Positions 1 to 12,159 of a stretch of DNA of 64,000 nucleotides are shown here, piece after piece. The stretch comes from Straminergon stramineum (Eukaryota; Streptophyta; Bryopsida; Hypnales; Calliergonaceae), in assembly GCA_963920665.1 (NCBI GenBank), contig OY987265.1, forward strand, positions 11,971,001 through 12,035,000, read 5' to 3'. Numbering within the stretch: the stretch's first letter is position 1; each line of letters begins with the position of its first letter. A model generated the notes under the pieces. That model was not told the DNA's origin and made no database searches. It saw only the letters and a program-made list of their open reading frames with translations. The translations under genes and the position numbers were made by a program.

Positions 1-118
1 ATTGCGGTATGTGCGATGATTGTGCAGAGAGTCGGGTGTTTTGCGTTGATGTTCGTGTGCCTAGTTGCAACGGAAGTGGATAGAGGTGTGGAGTGATGAG
101 GGCTTTTCTTTTGTTCAG

Positions 119-1704
119 GTTGATCTGGACAACCTTGAAGAATACGTTTCTCTGGTGGTGGAGGCAACCGTGAAGAGCGGGATTGGAGCTCAGATTGAGG
201 CATTTCGTGCGGGCTTCAATCAGGTTGAATTCTGATCGGTTTGGCAGCGGGGATTTACAGAAAACTTGAAGTGTTTGTGAATGGCATGTGGTAGTCAGCT
301 AGCGATGTTGGTTATGTGGAGTTTGATGTGACGTGGTGAGGTATTTAGAATGTGGGGGTTTTCTGGAACGTTTGGATGAGGTGCAAAGGGCGTGCATCTA
401 ATCGAGGAATGGTTGTGCAGGTTTTCCAATTGTCTAGTCTGCAAATCTTCAGCGAGGACGAGCTTGAGTATCTGCTCTGTGGTCGGCGGGAGCTGTGGGT
501 GGTAAGAACAGCCGTGCATTGCACGATGATGGACTCATACTTTGGTGGTTGTTTTTTCTCTGGGATTGGGAATCGTTGGTATGTTCTGTTAGGGAAACTG
601 AACGGGAATGTTTGGATTTTGGTTTGTTTGGTGCAGCCGGAGTCACTTCCAGATATCATGAAGTTCGACCACGGTTATACGGCCTTAAGTCCTCCAATTC
701 GGAATGTAAGTGGTTGGGCACTAAATGAAGTATAATGTACTCATTGGTGTTCTGATACTGTCAGGGATGTGTTTGGAATGCCATTACATTGGGATTTGAG
801 AGCTCATTGCAAGTGTGGGTGTGATGCAGTTGTTGGATATTATGAGCGAGTTGACTCCGGACGAGCAACGGGCATTTTTACGTTTTGTGACTGGAGCACC
901 GCGGCTTCCCCCTGGGGGACTTGCGGCGTTGAATCCGAAGCTGACGATTGTTCGTAAGGTAGTTTTGCTTCGTATTGTAGTTGAAGAGTCACTCCAGGCT
1001 GTGATTGTAGTGGTCTTGGATATTCGTAGTTGAGGTTTGGTTTACGACTTTTGTGGTTCGAATGCATGGAATGCCAGATGTGTGATATCCTAAGTTTTGG
1101 AGGTTCTTTTTGATGAGTTTTCGGTCATTGTCGGCTGAAAACTAATATTGTTTGGCGGCGTATGACAGCACCCGACTGGTGGTACTGGCACTGCACTTGG
1201 TACAACACCACCTGGAGCTGCAGCAGGTCTGGGCACGACATTGGCGGACAGGGATCTGCCGAGCGTAATGACGTGTGCAAACTACCTGAAACTTCCTCCT
1301 TACTCATGCAAGGTGAGTTCTTTGTCATGATAGAATGTATCGTGTGGTTTTCCCTTAAGACTGCTGTGACGAAGAATTTAGCACCTAGGCTATTGGATAT
1401 AACGGTGTTTCGTCTGTTGCTTTTTAGTACTCATTTGTAAGTCATTATTTATATTAAAGTCCAATAACAATGTTGGTTTCCTATCAAATACTTCAGGGAA
1501 GTTTGAGATGTAATTGAATGGCACGGGTTACAGTTTATGAATAATTAAGGTTCTGCTGCATGAAATCCCTCTGATTCTGTTGGCTTCATGACTAGAGATT
1601 ACATGAACAAATTCTGCATTTGTGATTGCTATTTGCAGGAAATTATGAAAGAAAGGTTGCTGTACGCAATTCATGAAGGCCAAGGGTCTTTCGATCTGTC
1701 GTAG
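119..1704 (+). CDS. UPL3/UPL4-type HECT E3 ubiquitin ligase, C-terminal part (5' end outside window)
   Basis: This is the C-terminal end of a HECT-domain ubiquitin ligase, which takes ubiquitin from an E2 on a catalytic Cys and passes it to substrates. Six exons read in phase: 119-223, 421-501, 637-705, 830-958, 1169-1312 and 1639-1704 (stop TAG), all GT-AG, giving 197 residues. They hold diagnostic HECT motifs: DLDNLEEYVSLVV, FRAGFNQ, LLCGRRELW, KFDHGYTA, FVTGAPRLPPGGL and LNPKLTIVRK. The catalytic-Cys motif VMTCANYLKLPPYS has its TGT codon at 1274-1276, and the end is GQGSFDLS. That ending and the spacing between motifs are those of the plant UPL3/UPL4 group. A Gly/Thr/Ala-rich insert of about 30 residues lies just before the Cys motif, where the family is variable. 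The donor at 502 was preferred over 499 because it restores the usual spacing between RRELW and KFDHGY. Bases 1-118 are intron. UPL3 and UPL4 cannot be separated from this part alone. Confidence 0.93.
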
Positions 1705-2740
1705 ATATTATTTTGTCTAGTGCCATATCTCAGATTCTCAGATTTCAGATCTTCTGTTTTGTTGGCGAAAGTGATGCGAAGCTCTGAGCACGCACGGGGA
1801 AGTTTTAGTGGGATGGTCATGAAAAGAACCGAGCTTGTTCTCTTCAATTGAATATAAATATTGTGGAGAGACATGCATGCGGCTACCATGTTATTTGATC
1901 TCTTAGTTCAGCTGTAGATAGCAAAAGACAATCTTTGGACGGCATTTACTATGCAGATTGGTAGATTTTCCATTTCTGTTATGTAGGCGCCGTCTGGCTT
2001 AGCTTGAACAGGGCTTTGGAGGCTGTCACGCGTCTGAGCGGCCTACCCAAACTATCAGTTGCGGATATTTCAACCGCTTAGCGGGGAGTGAAACAACAGC
2101 AAAGCACCACAGTGGTGAGTCCTGGTTTCTAGGTTTCCTGGCGATTCGACCTCCCTGGGTTAGCAGAGTTCACCATTTTATTATAGCGGAAGGGACAGGA
2201 TGACCAGGTGAAGGTGTAAGTCATAAGCTTTATGAAAGTGATTCTTTCCTGCTGTTCATGCTGTATCTCTTTTGTTGGGGTTCATGTTGTTTTCCTTTTT
2301 TTCTTTATCATTGTGTTTTGAAATATTTAATGTTTGTACCACTGATAAATATTGCATTCAGAAGACAGTTCACATTGAGGCTTCTGGATTGTTGTCCACA
2401 AATCCATTAGTCATCCATTTTTGTATGTTCATTGTGTTCTTTTCAATATATGTGTTTATGAGTGATCTGATTGTCAGTTGCTGGGTGCTGTGCTTGGAGG
2501 AACTTTGGAAGAACTTTGGAATTCAATATGGCTTTTTATTTGGGTCAAAATTCTTTGCTTCCACTTTCGCATGCAATTTTGTCTAGAAACACACGTTCCT
2601 TCATCCATCCAAATTGTTGTCAGTTTGTGCTTTTAACTATGCTGCTGGATGTGTCTTTAGAGACAAAGAATGCACCTAATAGTCCTAATGGTCCTATAAT
2701 TAGAGTATTTTGGTGACTACCTTGCATTCTTGAAGATTAA
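1705..2740. other. 3' flank of the HECT gene and spacer, no gene seen
   Basis: This stretch should hold the 3' UTR of the ligase gene and then spacer. About 2660-2730 resembles the right end of the TTAA element at 50390-50802: both carry the string ttttggtgactaccttg. It is probably a degraded copy. No coding exon with family similarity was found on either strand. Confidence 0.5.
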
Positions 2741-2962
2741 CCCTTAAATGTCGACATGGATGATTTGTGTCCAATGGATGACAAAGAATCTCTCAATGTA
2801 GGACAGAATCGTGACTATTCATCCTTGGAATTTTGTGAGAAAAGTGTAGGTCTTCTATAGGAGTATGACTTCCAATGAATATTTTTGGATTTTGTGAAGT
2901 AGATGATGTCACACGGTTCCAAAAGGCCGTATTTCTATGGTCATTAGTTTGTTCCTTAAGGG
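2741..2962 (+). mobile_element. TTAA-flanked short element, copy A (piggyBac-like MITE)
   Basis: A 222-bp non-coding element bounded by TTAA at 2737-2740 and 2963-2966. It begins CCCTTAAATG and ends CTTAAGGG, so the ends are short imperfect inverted repeats starting with CCC. The interior aligns along its whole length with copy B at 14597-14818, for example the shared stretches gtccaatg.atgacaa, ctattcatcct and agatgatgtcacacggttcc. A TTAA target plus CCC-starting ends is the signature of piggyBac transposons. No transposase is present, so it would be non-autonomous. Confidence 0.75.
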
Positions 2963-5372
2963 TTAATTGCAATAAGTGGTGGTTGAAATCCTTGATTGTA
3001 AGTCCAATCAATTTACCCCATGCACACACATTTCTTTGTTACTTAATCCCTACAAATCTTGGCATTCATTAGGTGGATTATGATTTGTTTTCAAGAGCTT
3101 ATTATTGCATCTATTAGAAATGGACAAAAGACATCCAAGTATGTTGAAAAAGTGATTTTTCATTATGATTCAATGATGTGATTGACAATGCCATTCAATG
3201 CTTCATATTTTTGTGCAAGGTCTTGAAAAACTTGCAAATATGAAAACCTTATGGGATTCACAATGTGAGGTGCACTTTGAAGGTTGAGATTTCTACAACT
3301 CCATAAGGTGTGTACACCATAGAAATCCTTTTGGTTTGCATAGTATTGTACAATACATTGCAAGTAAATATGTCACAATGTTGATAGTAGTGCAATTTGA
3401 ATGTTGCATCCTAGAGACATCTAAAACCACCACATATGGTGAGATCCGACAATTGTGACATCAAGTGATGAAGCAAATGACATAGTATTGTCATTGGAGT
3501 TAAAACGTTGAAAAAACGAATGTCGGTGTGGTTATCCTTACAACGTTTGTAATACTACATAGGTAGACAATTCCACATCTTTGGCACTTAGGAGGACTTA
3601 GAGGATAAAACATAAATCTATACCAACCTTAGTTATATATGCTTTTTGCAGCTAAGTATTTCAAGTTTTGGATTGCAATAAAGAATCCTTCTATGTAGGA
3701 CTAAAGTGCAAATGCTCATCCTTGGAATTTTATGTGAAAAGGGTAGGTTTGGCATACATTTGGTAGTAAGAGAGTGATGCTTGAATAAAGGCACCCATGA
3801 ATAGCTATTTTGCTAATTTACTCAAGTTTTAAGTAGGAGACTTGGCAAGTTTACACAAAGATTGGTTTTACTATGAGGCAAAATAGAAGTGTTCATTTTA
3901 TTTACTTATTGCTTTAACTCTTGGAAGAACCTCGAGGTCCCTCAATATAACCCATATTTAGCCTTAAAACTTTTCAACTGTGGTTTAAAACATGGATTGT
4001 GATACATTGTTCTTATGTACCATCGTGATCATTAATTCACTTTGTACTGAAAATTTTTGGTCACTAATGTTTTTTTGGATCAAATACCACTGATTTCACA
4101 ATATACTATACAGCCGAAAAGGCTTTCAGGCCCTTCAAGGGTTAAGGTGCTGCTAGCTTATTGTCATGTAGTAGTTTCAGACCTAAGATTTTTTTAAGCG
4201 TGGTTCCCTGATCCTCTGAATATGGGAGAGGCTGCCCTATTTACCCCATACTTGTTGCTGCGAATGAGGCACACTAGCTGTGTAAATTCAACCCTCCTCC
4301 GCTCCTCATTCTCACAAGCCGGGTGCTCAGCACAGAGCGAACTATACTTTCGCCTTTTACTAAAGAATACCGTGCGCTGGGTACACTCACCGGTATACCC
4401 CAATTTTTTGAGTGCCCTTCACAGGGCCCATCAATCTAACACCAAATCGGATGTTCATAGCCAGCGTAATCCGGGATTTGCTGCAATGCGTCAGCGGTTA
4501 ATTTAAGCGATACAGTTATCAAACTTGCTTAACCCCGATGTAGTGGAATTTTTAATGAACATAAGTCCTGAACTAATGATCCTGTATCAAGTAATGTAGC
4601 TTGCTGATCCCGGTCTGGCTCGTATACAAACGTCTTGAATGCAAACGACCCTCCTTAATGTAATAAACCTCTTTAATGTCATGTGTCAAACTAGTCTTGA
4701 TCTGGCTCTTTATAGAAGTTCTATTGTATTCATCAACATTGAAAGGGAACTTGATACCTTAGTGGTACCAAAGATACAATGCACTCTTGTATGATGTTTG
4801 ATTTAGCAATCACAACATTGAACAACTTTGAAAGTCCCCGAAAGCGGTTTAGTTTTCAGGTACCTTCATCACCGAATTGATGGTGCACAATACGAGCAAT
4901 GATGCACAATTCAATGTTAGAGGGATGCCATTAAGGATCTGAATGAGAAGGCTGAGGATGGGAAACAAGATTAATGTTCGATTGAAGAGCCCACTCCCAA
5001 ATCGTCATGTTGACAGGTTTGAAAGCATTCACTGTCAGTGGCTTGAAAGTGGGAGAACCAACAAAAGAAAATTTCGGGTATGGCACAGAAGAATTGAATC
5101 TTCACATGGGTAGAAGCGATGCAGCATTGGAATTATAATAAAAGAACACGGCACGATGCAGCAGGAGGCAAATCAATCGATTGGAACTTTAGACGGTTTG
5201 TGCACCGAAAATTGCCACTGGAAACTAAGGAATGCACAGACTGTGTATAGTACAGTACATCTCTTCAAGTTTGTTTCTTGGTGCAACCAAAACTTGACAT
5301 TGGTGATGCCAAACTATCAAAACATGATTTGGAGTCCTTTCAATCCACACAACATACCACACAACATATTAA
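2963..5372. other. Spacer with element fragments
   Basis: No gene is supported here. About 3670-3790 is a partial copy of the 222-bp family (match to ctatgtaggactaaagtgcaaatgctcatcc). A lone right-type end, cccttcaaggg followed by TTAA, is at 4131-4145, with no clear partner. Bases 4190-4510 are less AT-rich and open in two overlapping frames (4222-4506 on +, 4403-4194 on -), but neither product was recognised and no splice context supports them. Confidence 0.4.
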
Positions 5373-5587
5373 GCATGGGAACATTGAGGTGGTCACTATG
5401 GAAATCATTCTTTTTGGTACCATGTGAAGCATTTGCTGAACTAAGAGCACTCATTGGAGGTTAAACTATTGTGCAAGACCTTCCCTTTTCACACAAAATT
5501 CCAAGGATGAACATCTGCGCTTCTTGTTTTACATAGAAGGATTCTCTATTGTCCATCGAAAATTGAATGTCTACAACATTTACAAGG
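5373..5587 (-). mobile_element. TTAA-flanked short element, copy E (degraded)
   Basis: About 215 bp in the opposite orientation to copies A and B, between TTAA at 5369-5372 and 5588-5591. The interior matches copy D (gagcactcattg, accttcccttttcacacaaaatt, ccaaggatgaacatctgc). The left end has lost the CCC start and the right end keeps only GG before TTAA, so it is an old copy. Confidence 0.6.
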
Positions 5588-6414
5588 TTAAAATAGCGTT
5601 AACCTCCCATGCCTTTCACTTTTACATGTGATTACACATGGTCAGATCCTTTCATTCTTGAAGTCATGATAAAGGACAATTATACCCGTATTTGCCAAGG
5701 AAAAATACTTTATAAGATTAGAGCGTTTTGAATTTTTGGAAGAACCAATTTTTGCTTGAATTAACAAATGAAGCTTTTTCAGGGTATTAGCATAATTATC
5801 TTTAATTTCAAGAATGTTGTGCCTAACATTCTGGAGGGAAGTTGGGCTTGCATCCTTTATGTATTTATAGCAAGAAAGACGTAACGATCAAGCCAATAAT
5901 TAATTTGAGAACTAATGATATCAATAGTCATGAAGCCCAAAGAGTAAATAAAGTTTAGACTTACTTGACACTTTTTGGTTACTTTAGAACTATGTGATAG
6001 TATTTATCGCTATGCATCTTGACATCCATATTCTAGATGATGAATGGAGTACTTCAAGCGAATGTTTTGTAAATACACCTTCTCATTCCTCCAAAATAAA
6101 TTTTGAATCTTGAAAACATGATCTTTTTGTATGATCAATTTGATGAAATTAAGGTAAATGGTATATACATTCATAGATGTAAGCAAAAATATGCAAAAAT
6201 CTAAAAAAGGGTTTAGGCATCAAGTGTTAACAATTGTAGAACAATGTAGCATGCATTCAAAGACTTCAATTTTAAGCCATGAATTCATGAGGCATACATA
6301 AATTCTACATTCAAAGGTTGAATTCCATATACTAAGGAAAGTGCATCAAAGAAAATAAATTTTTAAACTAAGGATCATTAATTCTTGGATACTGCAAATT
6401 TTCCTTTCTTTTAA

Positions 6415-6632
6415 CCCTACAATGTTGTGTTGGTCACCATGGAAATCATCCTTTTGGGTACCATGTGAATCATTTGCTTAAAAAAAACCAAGAGCACTCA
6501 TTGAAGGCCAAACTACTATGCAAAACCTCTCCTTTCCACACAAAATTTCAAGGATGAACATCTACACTTCTATTTTATATAATAGGATTTTGTCATCCAT
6601 CGAACATTTAGTGTCTACAGTGACATAAAGGG
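6415..6632 (-). mobile_element. TTAA-flanked short element, copy D
   Basis: A 218-bp element between TTAA at 6411-6414 and 6633-6636. It starts CCCTACAATG and ends ATAAAGGG. In reverse orientation it aligns with copies A and B throughout, including ggtcaccatggaaatcatcc near its left end and a gtgtctaca block near its right end. Confidence 0.7.
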
Positions 6633-7355
6633 TTAATACACCTATAATGTACAATTAGGTCCAATTCATTTACGAATTTTTGGATCTTACTAAGATTAGG
6701 AGAACTTCAGGAGGCCAGTCCTCACTCATAAATGAATAGAATTTTGAATTGTAAATTGCGTTGAAATCACACTAAAGTCTACTTCATCATCATTACAAAT
6801 ACACATATATAATTGAAAATCATGCAAAGAGTTTGATGTTTTTTTAATACACTATCTACCATCACAATCTATTGTTGCCACCATTTGTGAAAATTACAAC
6901 TTGTTTTTAATGGTACATATTAGAAATGAGCCTTCACAATTGCTTTAGAGAGCATTGACTCCATACCATAGCAATTGTTGGTATGATTTCTTGCTTGTTC
7001 TTCACCCAATTGCAAAAATACTTTGATTGTCTTCCAAAGATTATCTGTGAAATGGTAGATATTATATAAAAGTGATCCAAATTATCATATGATTTTTAAA
7101 TTATTCGTAATTCACTTATTATGAAGTTGAAGTGCAATTCATTGCAATTCCAATGTAATTTGCTGATTCAAAATTGGTTCTTTTTTTAACATACTAGAGT
7201 TTCCTAAAGGTGATGTACTTTCTAGTGAAAATTGATTGAAAAATTCGTAAATGAATTTGACTTGTCTATACTTTATTTTGTAGTTTATTGGCATATGTTA
7301 TTCAAAAAATAATCCCTCTATATGTGAAAAAGACCTGTATTTTCTTTGTATTTAA

Positions 7356-7943
7356 CCCTTGGACATTGAGCTAGTGACCATGGAAATCAGGCATTTTGGA
7401 ACTGTGTGACATCATCTACTTTAACCCCTAAACAACGGACTGGTCCCCGCGGGGAAACGGCGGGCTGAGCACTCTTCATTGTGCACTGACCGTGGGAGAG
7501 AAACACGTTCATGAACAGTTCCAAAGAAAGGGGAACTCTCGTTGCCCTCATGAAAATTGTAGGAGGGCAACCTACGACCTAACACCGTGCACGGGTATTT
7601 CCGTGTTCTGTCCTCCATGTCTATGCTCCCTAAAATTATGAATGCATCTGAATGACAGTATTTTGGGCCCTCCAAGATACAGCACGTCTCCACAATTGTG
7701 TTAAAAAAAACCCGGATGAAAAACTGCATTCCTAGTTCCTACAGATTACTTTCTTGTTATTCATTGGACGAAAAACATCCGCATCGACGTTTATGGGTTG
7801 AAAAATACTCATTGGGAGTCAAACTACTATAGATCTCCCCTTTCCACCCCTCATTCCAAGGATGAATAGTTGCAATTCTGTCCTATAGAGGAGAATTCCT
7901 TGATGTTTGTTGGACAGAAAATGTCTACCGCATTGTTTAGGGG
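7356..7943 (-). mobile_element. TTAA-flanked short element, copy C, interrupted by a nested element
   Basis: The outer element starts CCCTTGGACATTGAG after TTAA at 7352-7355 and ends TTTAGGGG before TTAA at 7944-7947. Its two halves, 7356-7420 and about 7802-7943, together give roughly 210 bp and align in reverse orientation with copy B. The left half carries gaccatggaaatcagg and tgtgacatcatctact. The right half carries ggatgaatagttgca and tctgtcctata. The interruption falls exactly at a TTAA that copy B still has unoccupied (within ctactttaagaaaa, reverse strand of about 14747-14760). Confidence 0.75.
7425..7797 (-). mobile_element. Nested TTAA-targeting element inside copy C
   Basis: A 373-bp element with CCCCTAAAC at the left and GTTTATGGG at the right, preceded by TTAA (7421-7424) and followed by TTGA (7798-7801, one base off TTAA). 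Its right end (tcattggacgaaaaacatcc) is homologous to the end of the 222-bp family, but the interior is different and more GC-rich. It contains an open stretch on the - strand, 7729-7421, which I take as chance because it reads through both element ends. Confidence 0.75.
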
Positions 7944-8748
7944 TTAACAAAGGAAACATGAGTCTTTTTCAGAAACAAAGGTAGTACATCCTAAGAGAAT
8001 CTGAAATCCTCTTTCACTTACTAACAAGAACCAAAGAACCATGCTTAATTCAGACTCCTGTAGGTGTAACCATGCTTAATCTTAATTCAGATGCATTTAG
8101 GTGTAGTTATGTTATAACAGTGGTCTACAATCTGCATGCAGATGTAGTTCCCTCAAGTGACAATTCATGAGGGGTTCATACATAGCATAGTGATAAAGAT
8201 ATGATCTCAACAGATTTGACACTTCCTGAAGCAATCTTTGCATAAATCTCTCAAAAATCACTCCTTACATATTGATTAAGATGCTCAAGGTACTAAAGTT
8301 TAAAATCCAAAACAGACAATACAATAGTAGAGGTTACAAAAGTTTTGTACCATGTTAATAGTTTGGTCAGACCCATGTTAGTCCAGCCTTGTACATAACG
8401 AATACTAGGACCAGGTAAAGTTTGAAGCATACACTTTACTATTTCTCGCCCACTCACTCTCACTTGCTCGATCAGTTTATAAGAATCAATGCCGCAGAAA
8501 CTGGGGCGCAACACATCCAAGCGTGCACTTGCTGTGAAATGCATCACGATTCAAAACAACAAAGTTGGCATCACTGCTGTACTACCACCTTGAGGGCTAT
8601 CAACTCTTCTGCCGTTGAGGCCGACCTCTCTCCCGACACCTAATTCTATTTCACAATATCCTAATATAAAGTCTGGAGGTAGTCAATGGCTTAGCACGTC
8701 TTAGGACAAGAATATCCTACCCTGAGGTCAACAAAATTACCAGTTCAT
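7944..8748. other. 3' flank of the ABCF gene
   Basis: The part nearest 8748 is expected to be the 3' UTR of the - strand ABCF gene. Short open frames at 8422-8643 (+) and 8547-8293 (-) have no family match or splice context. Nothing else was recognised. Confidence 0.4.
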
Positions 8749-11700
8749 TTACAAGCCAGCACTCTTCTTCAGATGTCGTTTGAAGTCCATGATATCGCCG
8801 TTCCATTTCGTGATGGACTTCTTCTCACAAACCCAGATCTCCTTGGCCACTTGGTTGATGAGCCTAAAGTCGTGGCTGACGAGCACCATGCCTCCATCCC
8901 ACTCGTTCAAAGCATCAGCAAGAGAGTCAATGGTTTCAATATCCAGATGGTTGGTGGGCTCATCCAATAAAAGCAAGTGGGGTAATCTCCAGGCCAACCA
9001 AGCAAAGATAACCCGGCTCTTCTGTCCATCAGAGAGGTTGCCCATGGGCATGATCTGTGCCTTGCCTGCAGTGAGTTTTTTACACAAAATTTAGAAATTT
9101 TTCTAGAAGTGAAAATTCTTTAAAGGCGCCTCTGGGATCAACTAGCCAAAAGTGTAGTCTGTGCTAAAAAATTGTCAAAATGAGCTAAAATTCTATCAGA
9201 TATAATAAGTTGCTACAAGATGAATGAATTAAATAGAATATTTCACCAAAGACCAACGTTGTAGCAATTTCGCTAATTTTGAAAAAAACTAAACTAGACT
9301 TCAGTGCTTGCCTGTGAGTCCAAAGCGACCAATGGCCGCCCTCATCTTCTCCTCCTCTATGCCCGGGTACTCGCTCATCATGTACTGCAGTGCCGATAGG
9401 TCTAGAGACAGCTTCTCTGTCAAATGCTGGTGGTACTGTGCAATACGAAGGTGGTTATGCCGACGCACCATTCCATCCAGAGGCTCAACCGCCCCGGTCA
9501 TGAGCTTGAGCAGCGTGCTCTTGCCTGCTCCGTTAGGTCCCACAAGCGCAATCCGAGAGTCCAAGTCCACTCCAAAGTCCACTTTCTCATAAATCAGGTG
9601 GTCAGGAGTGTAGCCAAATTTGAGGTCCACGAACTGCAGCACAGGAGGTGGCAGCTTGCCTACATCTGTGAACCTGAACCAGTGAAATAATTTCGCAAGA
9701 AGTTTAGAAAATAAAACTCTTGGCTAAAAGCATTACAGTAACTCTTGGGTGTAAATAGTGTAACGCGCAAGATCTGCTACGAAAAAACGCCAAAAATCTG
9801 TCAAGTATAGTGAGTTGCTACGAAATTATTGAAGGATATTTTACCAAAATGGCTACTAAAGGATGTAGAAGTCTCTCTAGTTTTGAAAAAACATTATTTC
9901 CCTTACCTGAATGTCAAGACCTTATCCTTGACCACCTTCTCTGCCAGCCCACCCCTTTCCATCTTAGCCAGGGTCTTCTCTTTACTTTGAGCTTGTCGCG
10001 CAAGCTTTGCAGATCCGTGTCCAAATCTCGCAATGTACTCTTTCATTGCTGATATCTGCTCCTGCTCCCAACGATACTGCTTCATCTGATTCTCCTCGAG
10101 CTCCGCTCGTGTTTGACAATACTGGTCGTAGTTCCCCGTGTAGAACTTTAGCTGCTTATTTTGCATGTGAATGATGTTGGTGCACACACCGTTGAGGAAA
10201 TCCTGGGAGTGAGAGACCACCACCAATATGCGGTCGAACTTCTTCAGTGTCTCCTCCAACCACACACACGCCTCCAGGTCTACGTTTCCCAACACATCAA
10301 GATTCAGCATAACACCAGGGTCCTTGACATTTGACCTACATTAATTCAAGTCGATGATTTGGTCTAAATTTGATTTCAAGAAAGACTCACCCAGATGATT
10401 AGTTGGCTCATCAAGCAGAAGTATGGTTGGATTCATAAAAAGAGCCCTTGCTAAGGCTATCCTCATTCTCCACCCTCCTGAGAAGTCACGCGTCTTCTTC
10501 GCTTGGGTTTTCTTGGTAAACCCTAGACCATGCAAAATTTGGGCTGCCCGCATCTCAGCGGTTGCAGAATCCATCAATTCCAATCTCTCATAAATCCGTT
10601 CCAAAGGCTCACCACCGCCATCGTCCTGAGAAAAACAGTCCCTTTGTTATCATAGCTGTAACAAGATTTTATCCAGAATTAGTTTCAACTAGGGGGACAG
10701 GAGTAGTAGAGGACCTGGCGTTGGAAAGGATATTGAAGGCCACGAAGCCCTATCTGACGTAAAGAAGACCTTGGTGTATTTATAAAAACCAAAGATCAAC
10801 GAGGTCAACGCCTAGGGCACATTTATTTTGTATATTTTGATTAGACACGAAGTGGGACGGCCTACATGGAGGGAACAGACCCAATTGATTCTACTCCAGG
10901 TACTCTATAGTACAAACTAGACTTCAAAAATGAAAAGATTATCAGACTGAGAATATGACTCAATTGTATGCTCACCTGTTGGGCAAGCTTCTCGGCCTCC
11001 TTCTCCAACCGCAGTCTCTCTTCGTCCACGTTCTTGACAGCCTCAAGAGCAGTCAAATCCGTGGCCTCAATTTCCTTGGTCAAGTGGTAGATATCCATGT
11101 GCTCAGGGATCGGAACTTCTCGCAGTCCAATTGCTGTCAGAAGTGTCGATTTACCACATCCGTTCAACCCGAGAAGCCCGTAACGCCTGAAACAAAAACA
11201 GTGATTCACAAATCAGGAATACAAAGAGGTTAAAGTAAGATAAAGTAAATCCAGTAGTTCCAAAAGCCCTTCATTTCAAATAATTCAGTAAACTATGATC
11301 ATAAACCAGAAAGATTCAAGTACTTCAATTTACCTTCCATAATTGAGTTCAAGAGTTGAATCAGTCACAAGTTCATGCCCATGGAAAGTCACAGATAACG
11401 ATTCTATCTGCAAAAAAATTTACCAACACCTCTGATCATTAACAAAATCAACTCAGCAATTCATTGCACTGGTCTGTTTAACAGACGATGCTGGAAATCT
11501 GGAGTTTCTTATAATCGTCGACTATTAACTTCCGAAGTGGATTTCCTGTTTGAAGTTTGAGCACTTAGGCGTTAGCAATTGGACAATCTCAGTGTTTGAA
11601 ATAATTTGAGCATTGTGAGATTTGCGTGAAATATGTCAGGTAATGCCGTGCATGACAGTAGTGACGTCACTAGAAACCGTACCCTACATTTTTGACAGAT

Positions 11701-12159
11701 AAAATATGTTTCGAGGTTTCTACAATCGTCGATTATTAGCTTCCGAAGTGGATTTTCGATTTGAAGTTTGAGCACTTAGGGGTTAACAATTGAACAATCT
11801 CAGAGTGTGAAAACTGTGAGATTTGTGTAAAATAGGATCATGAAACTGCAGTCAGGTAACGCCATTCGTGTCAGTGGTGACGTTCCTCGAATAACAAAAA
11901 TGAACAGTCAGAGGCGTATAGATAGACGTACGTGAATGTCGCGGGATTGGGGATGCGATGCCAAAACGCCCGTGCAGGTGCGATCGGTGATCCGGGCTGC
12001 CGCCATTTCGTCTGCCAAGCTATTGTCCGCAGTGGAAATGGCATTGCTCACGTCTTTCAGCTTCGACTGCGCCACAGCAGCCGCCGACTTGGATCCCCGT
12101 TTCTCCGCGGCCGCGGCTTTCTTCGCCGCAGCCTTCTTCTTACTCGCGTCAGACACCAT
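8749..12159 (-). CDS. ABCF1: ABCF1-type (GCN20-like) ABC-F ATPase
   Basis: A soluble twin-ATPase of the ABC-F family without membrane segments; the family acts with ribosomes in translation control. Seven exons: 12159-11932, 11407-11334, 11186-10976, 10625-10391, 10279-9907, 9673-9312 and 9065-8749. Together they make 1800 nt, 599 aa plus TAA, close to about 600 aa for plant ABCF1. The N-terminus (about residues 1-50) is Lys/Ala-rich. Domain 1 has Walker A GLNGCGKS at 107-114, signature FSGGW near 219 and Walker B LLLDEP near 240. A charged linker ([19 protein letters not shown]) follows. Domain 2 has Walker A GPNGAGKS near 419, signature LSDGQ near 505 and [12 protein letters not shown] near 525. 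All ATP-site motifs are intact. The ATG at 12159 is the first in frame with the Lys/Ala-rich start after a non-conserved leader. Intron 6 is GC-AG. The function on ribosomes is inferred from family knowledge. Confidence 0.96.
11408..11931 (-). repeat. Tandem duplication inside intron 1 of the ABCF gene
   Basis: Two direct copies, about 11495-11690 and 11706-11900, lie 211 bp apart in the 524-bp intron. Shared landmarks are atcgtcga.tatta.cttccgaagtgga (from 11514 and 11725), tttgaagtttgagcacttagg, and a gacagtagtgacg / gtcagtggtgacg block. Copies differ by scattered substitutions and short indels. No exon-like sequence lies inside, so the duplication appears intron-confined. Confidence 0.8.

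Noticed and set aside
4194..4506. Overlapping open frames of about 70-94 codons in a GC-richer patch
   Set aside because: Neither strand gives a recognised protein. An organellar or foreign insert was considered, but I had nothing to support it.
8780..9690. Open frames on + over the ABCF gene
   Set aside because: They are antisense to exons 6 and 7 of a clear ABC ATPase.
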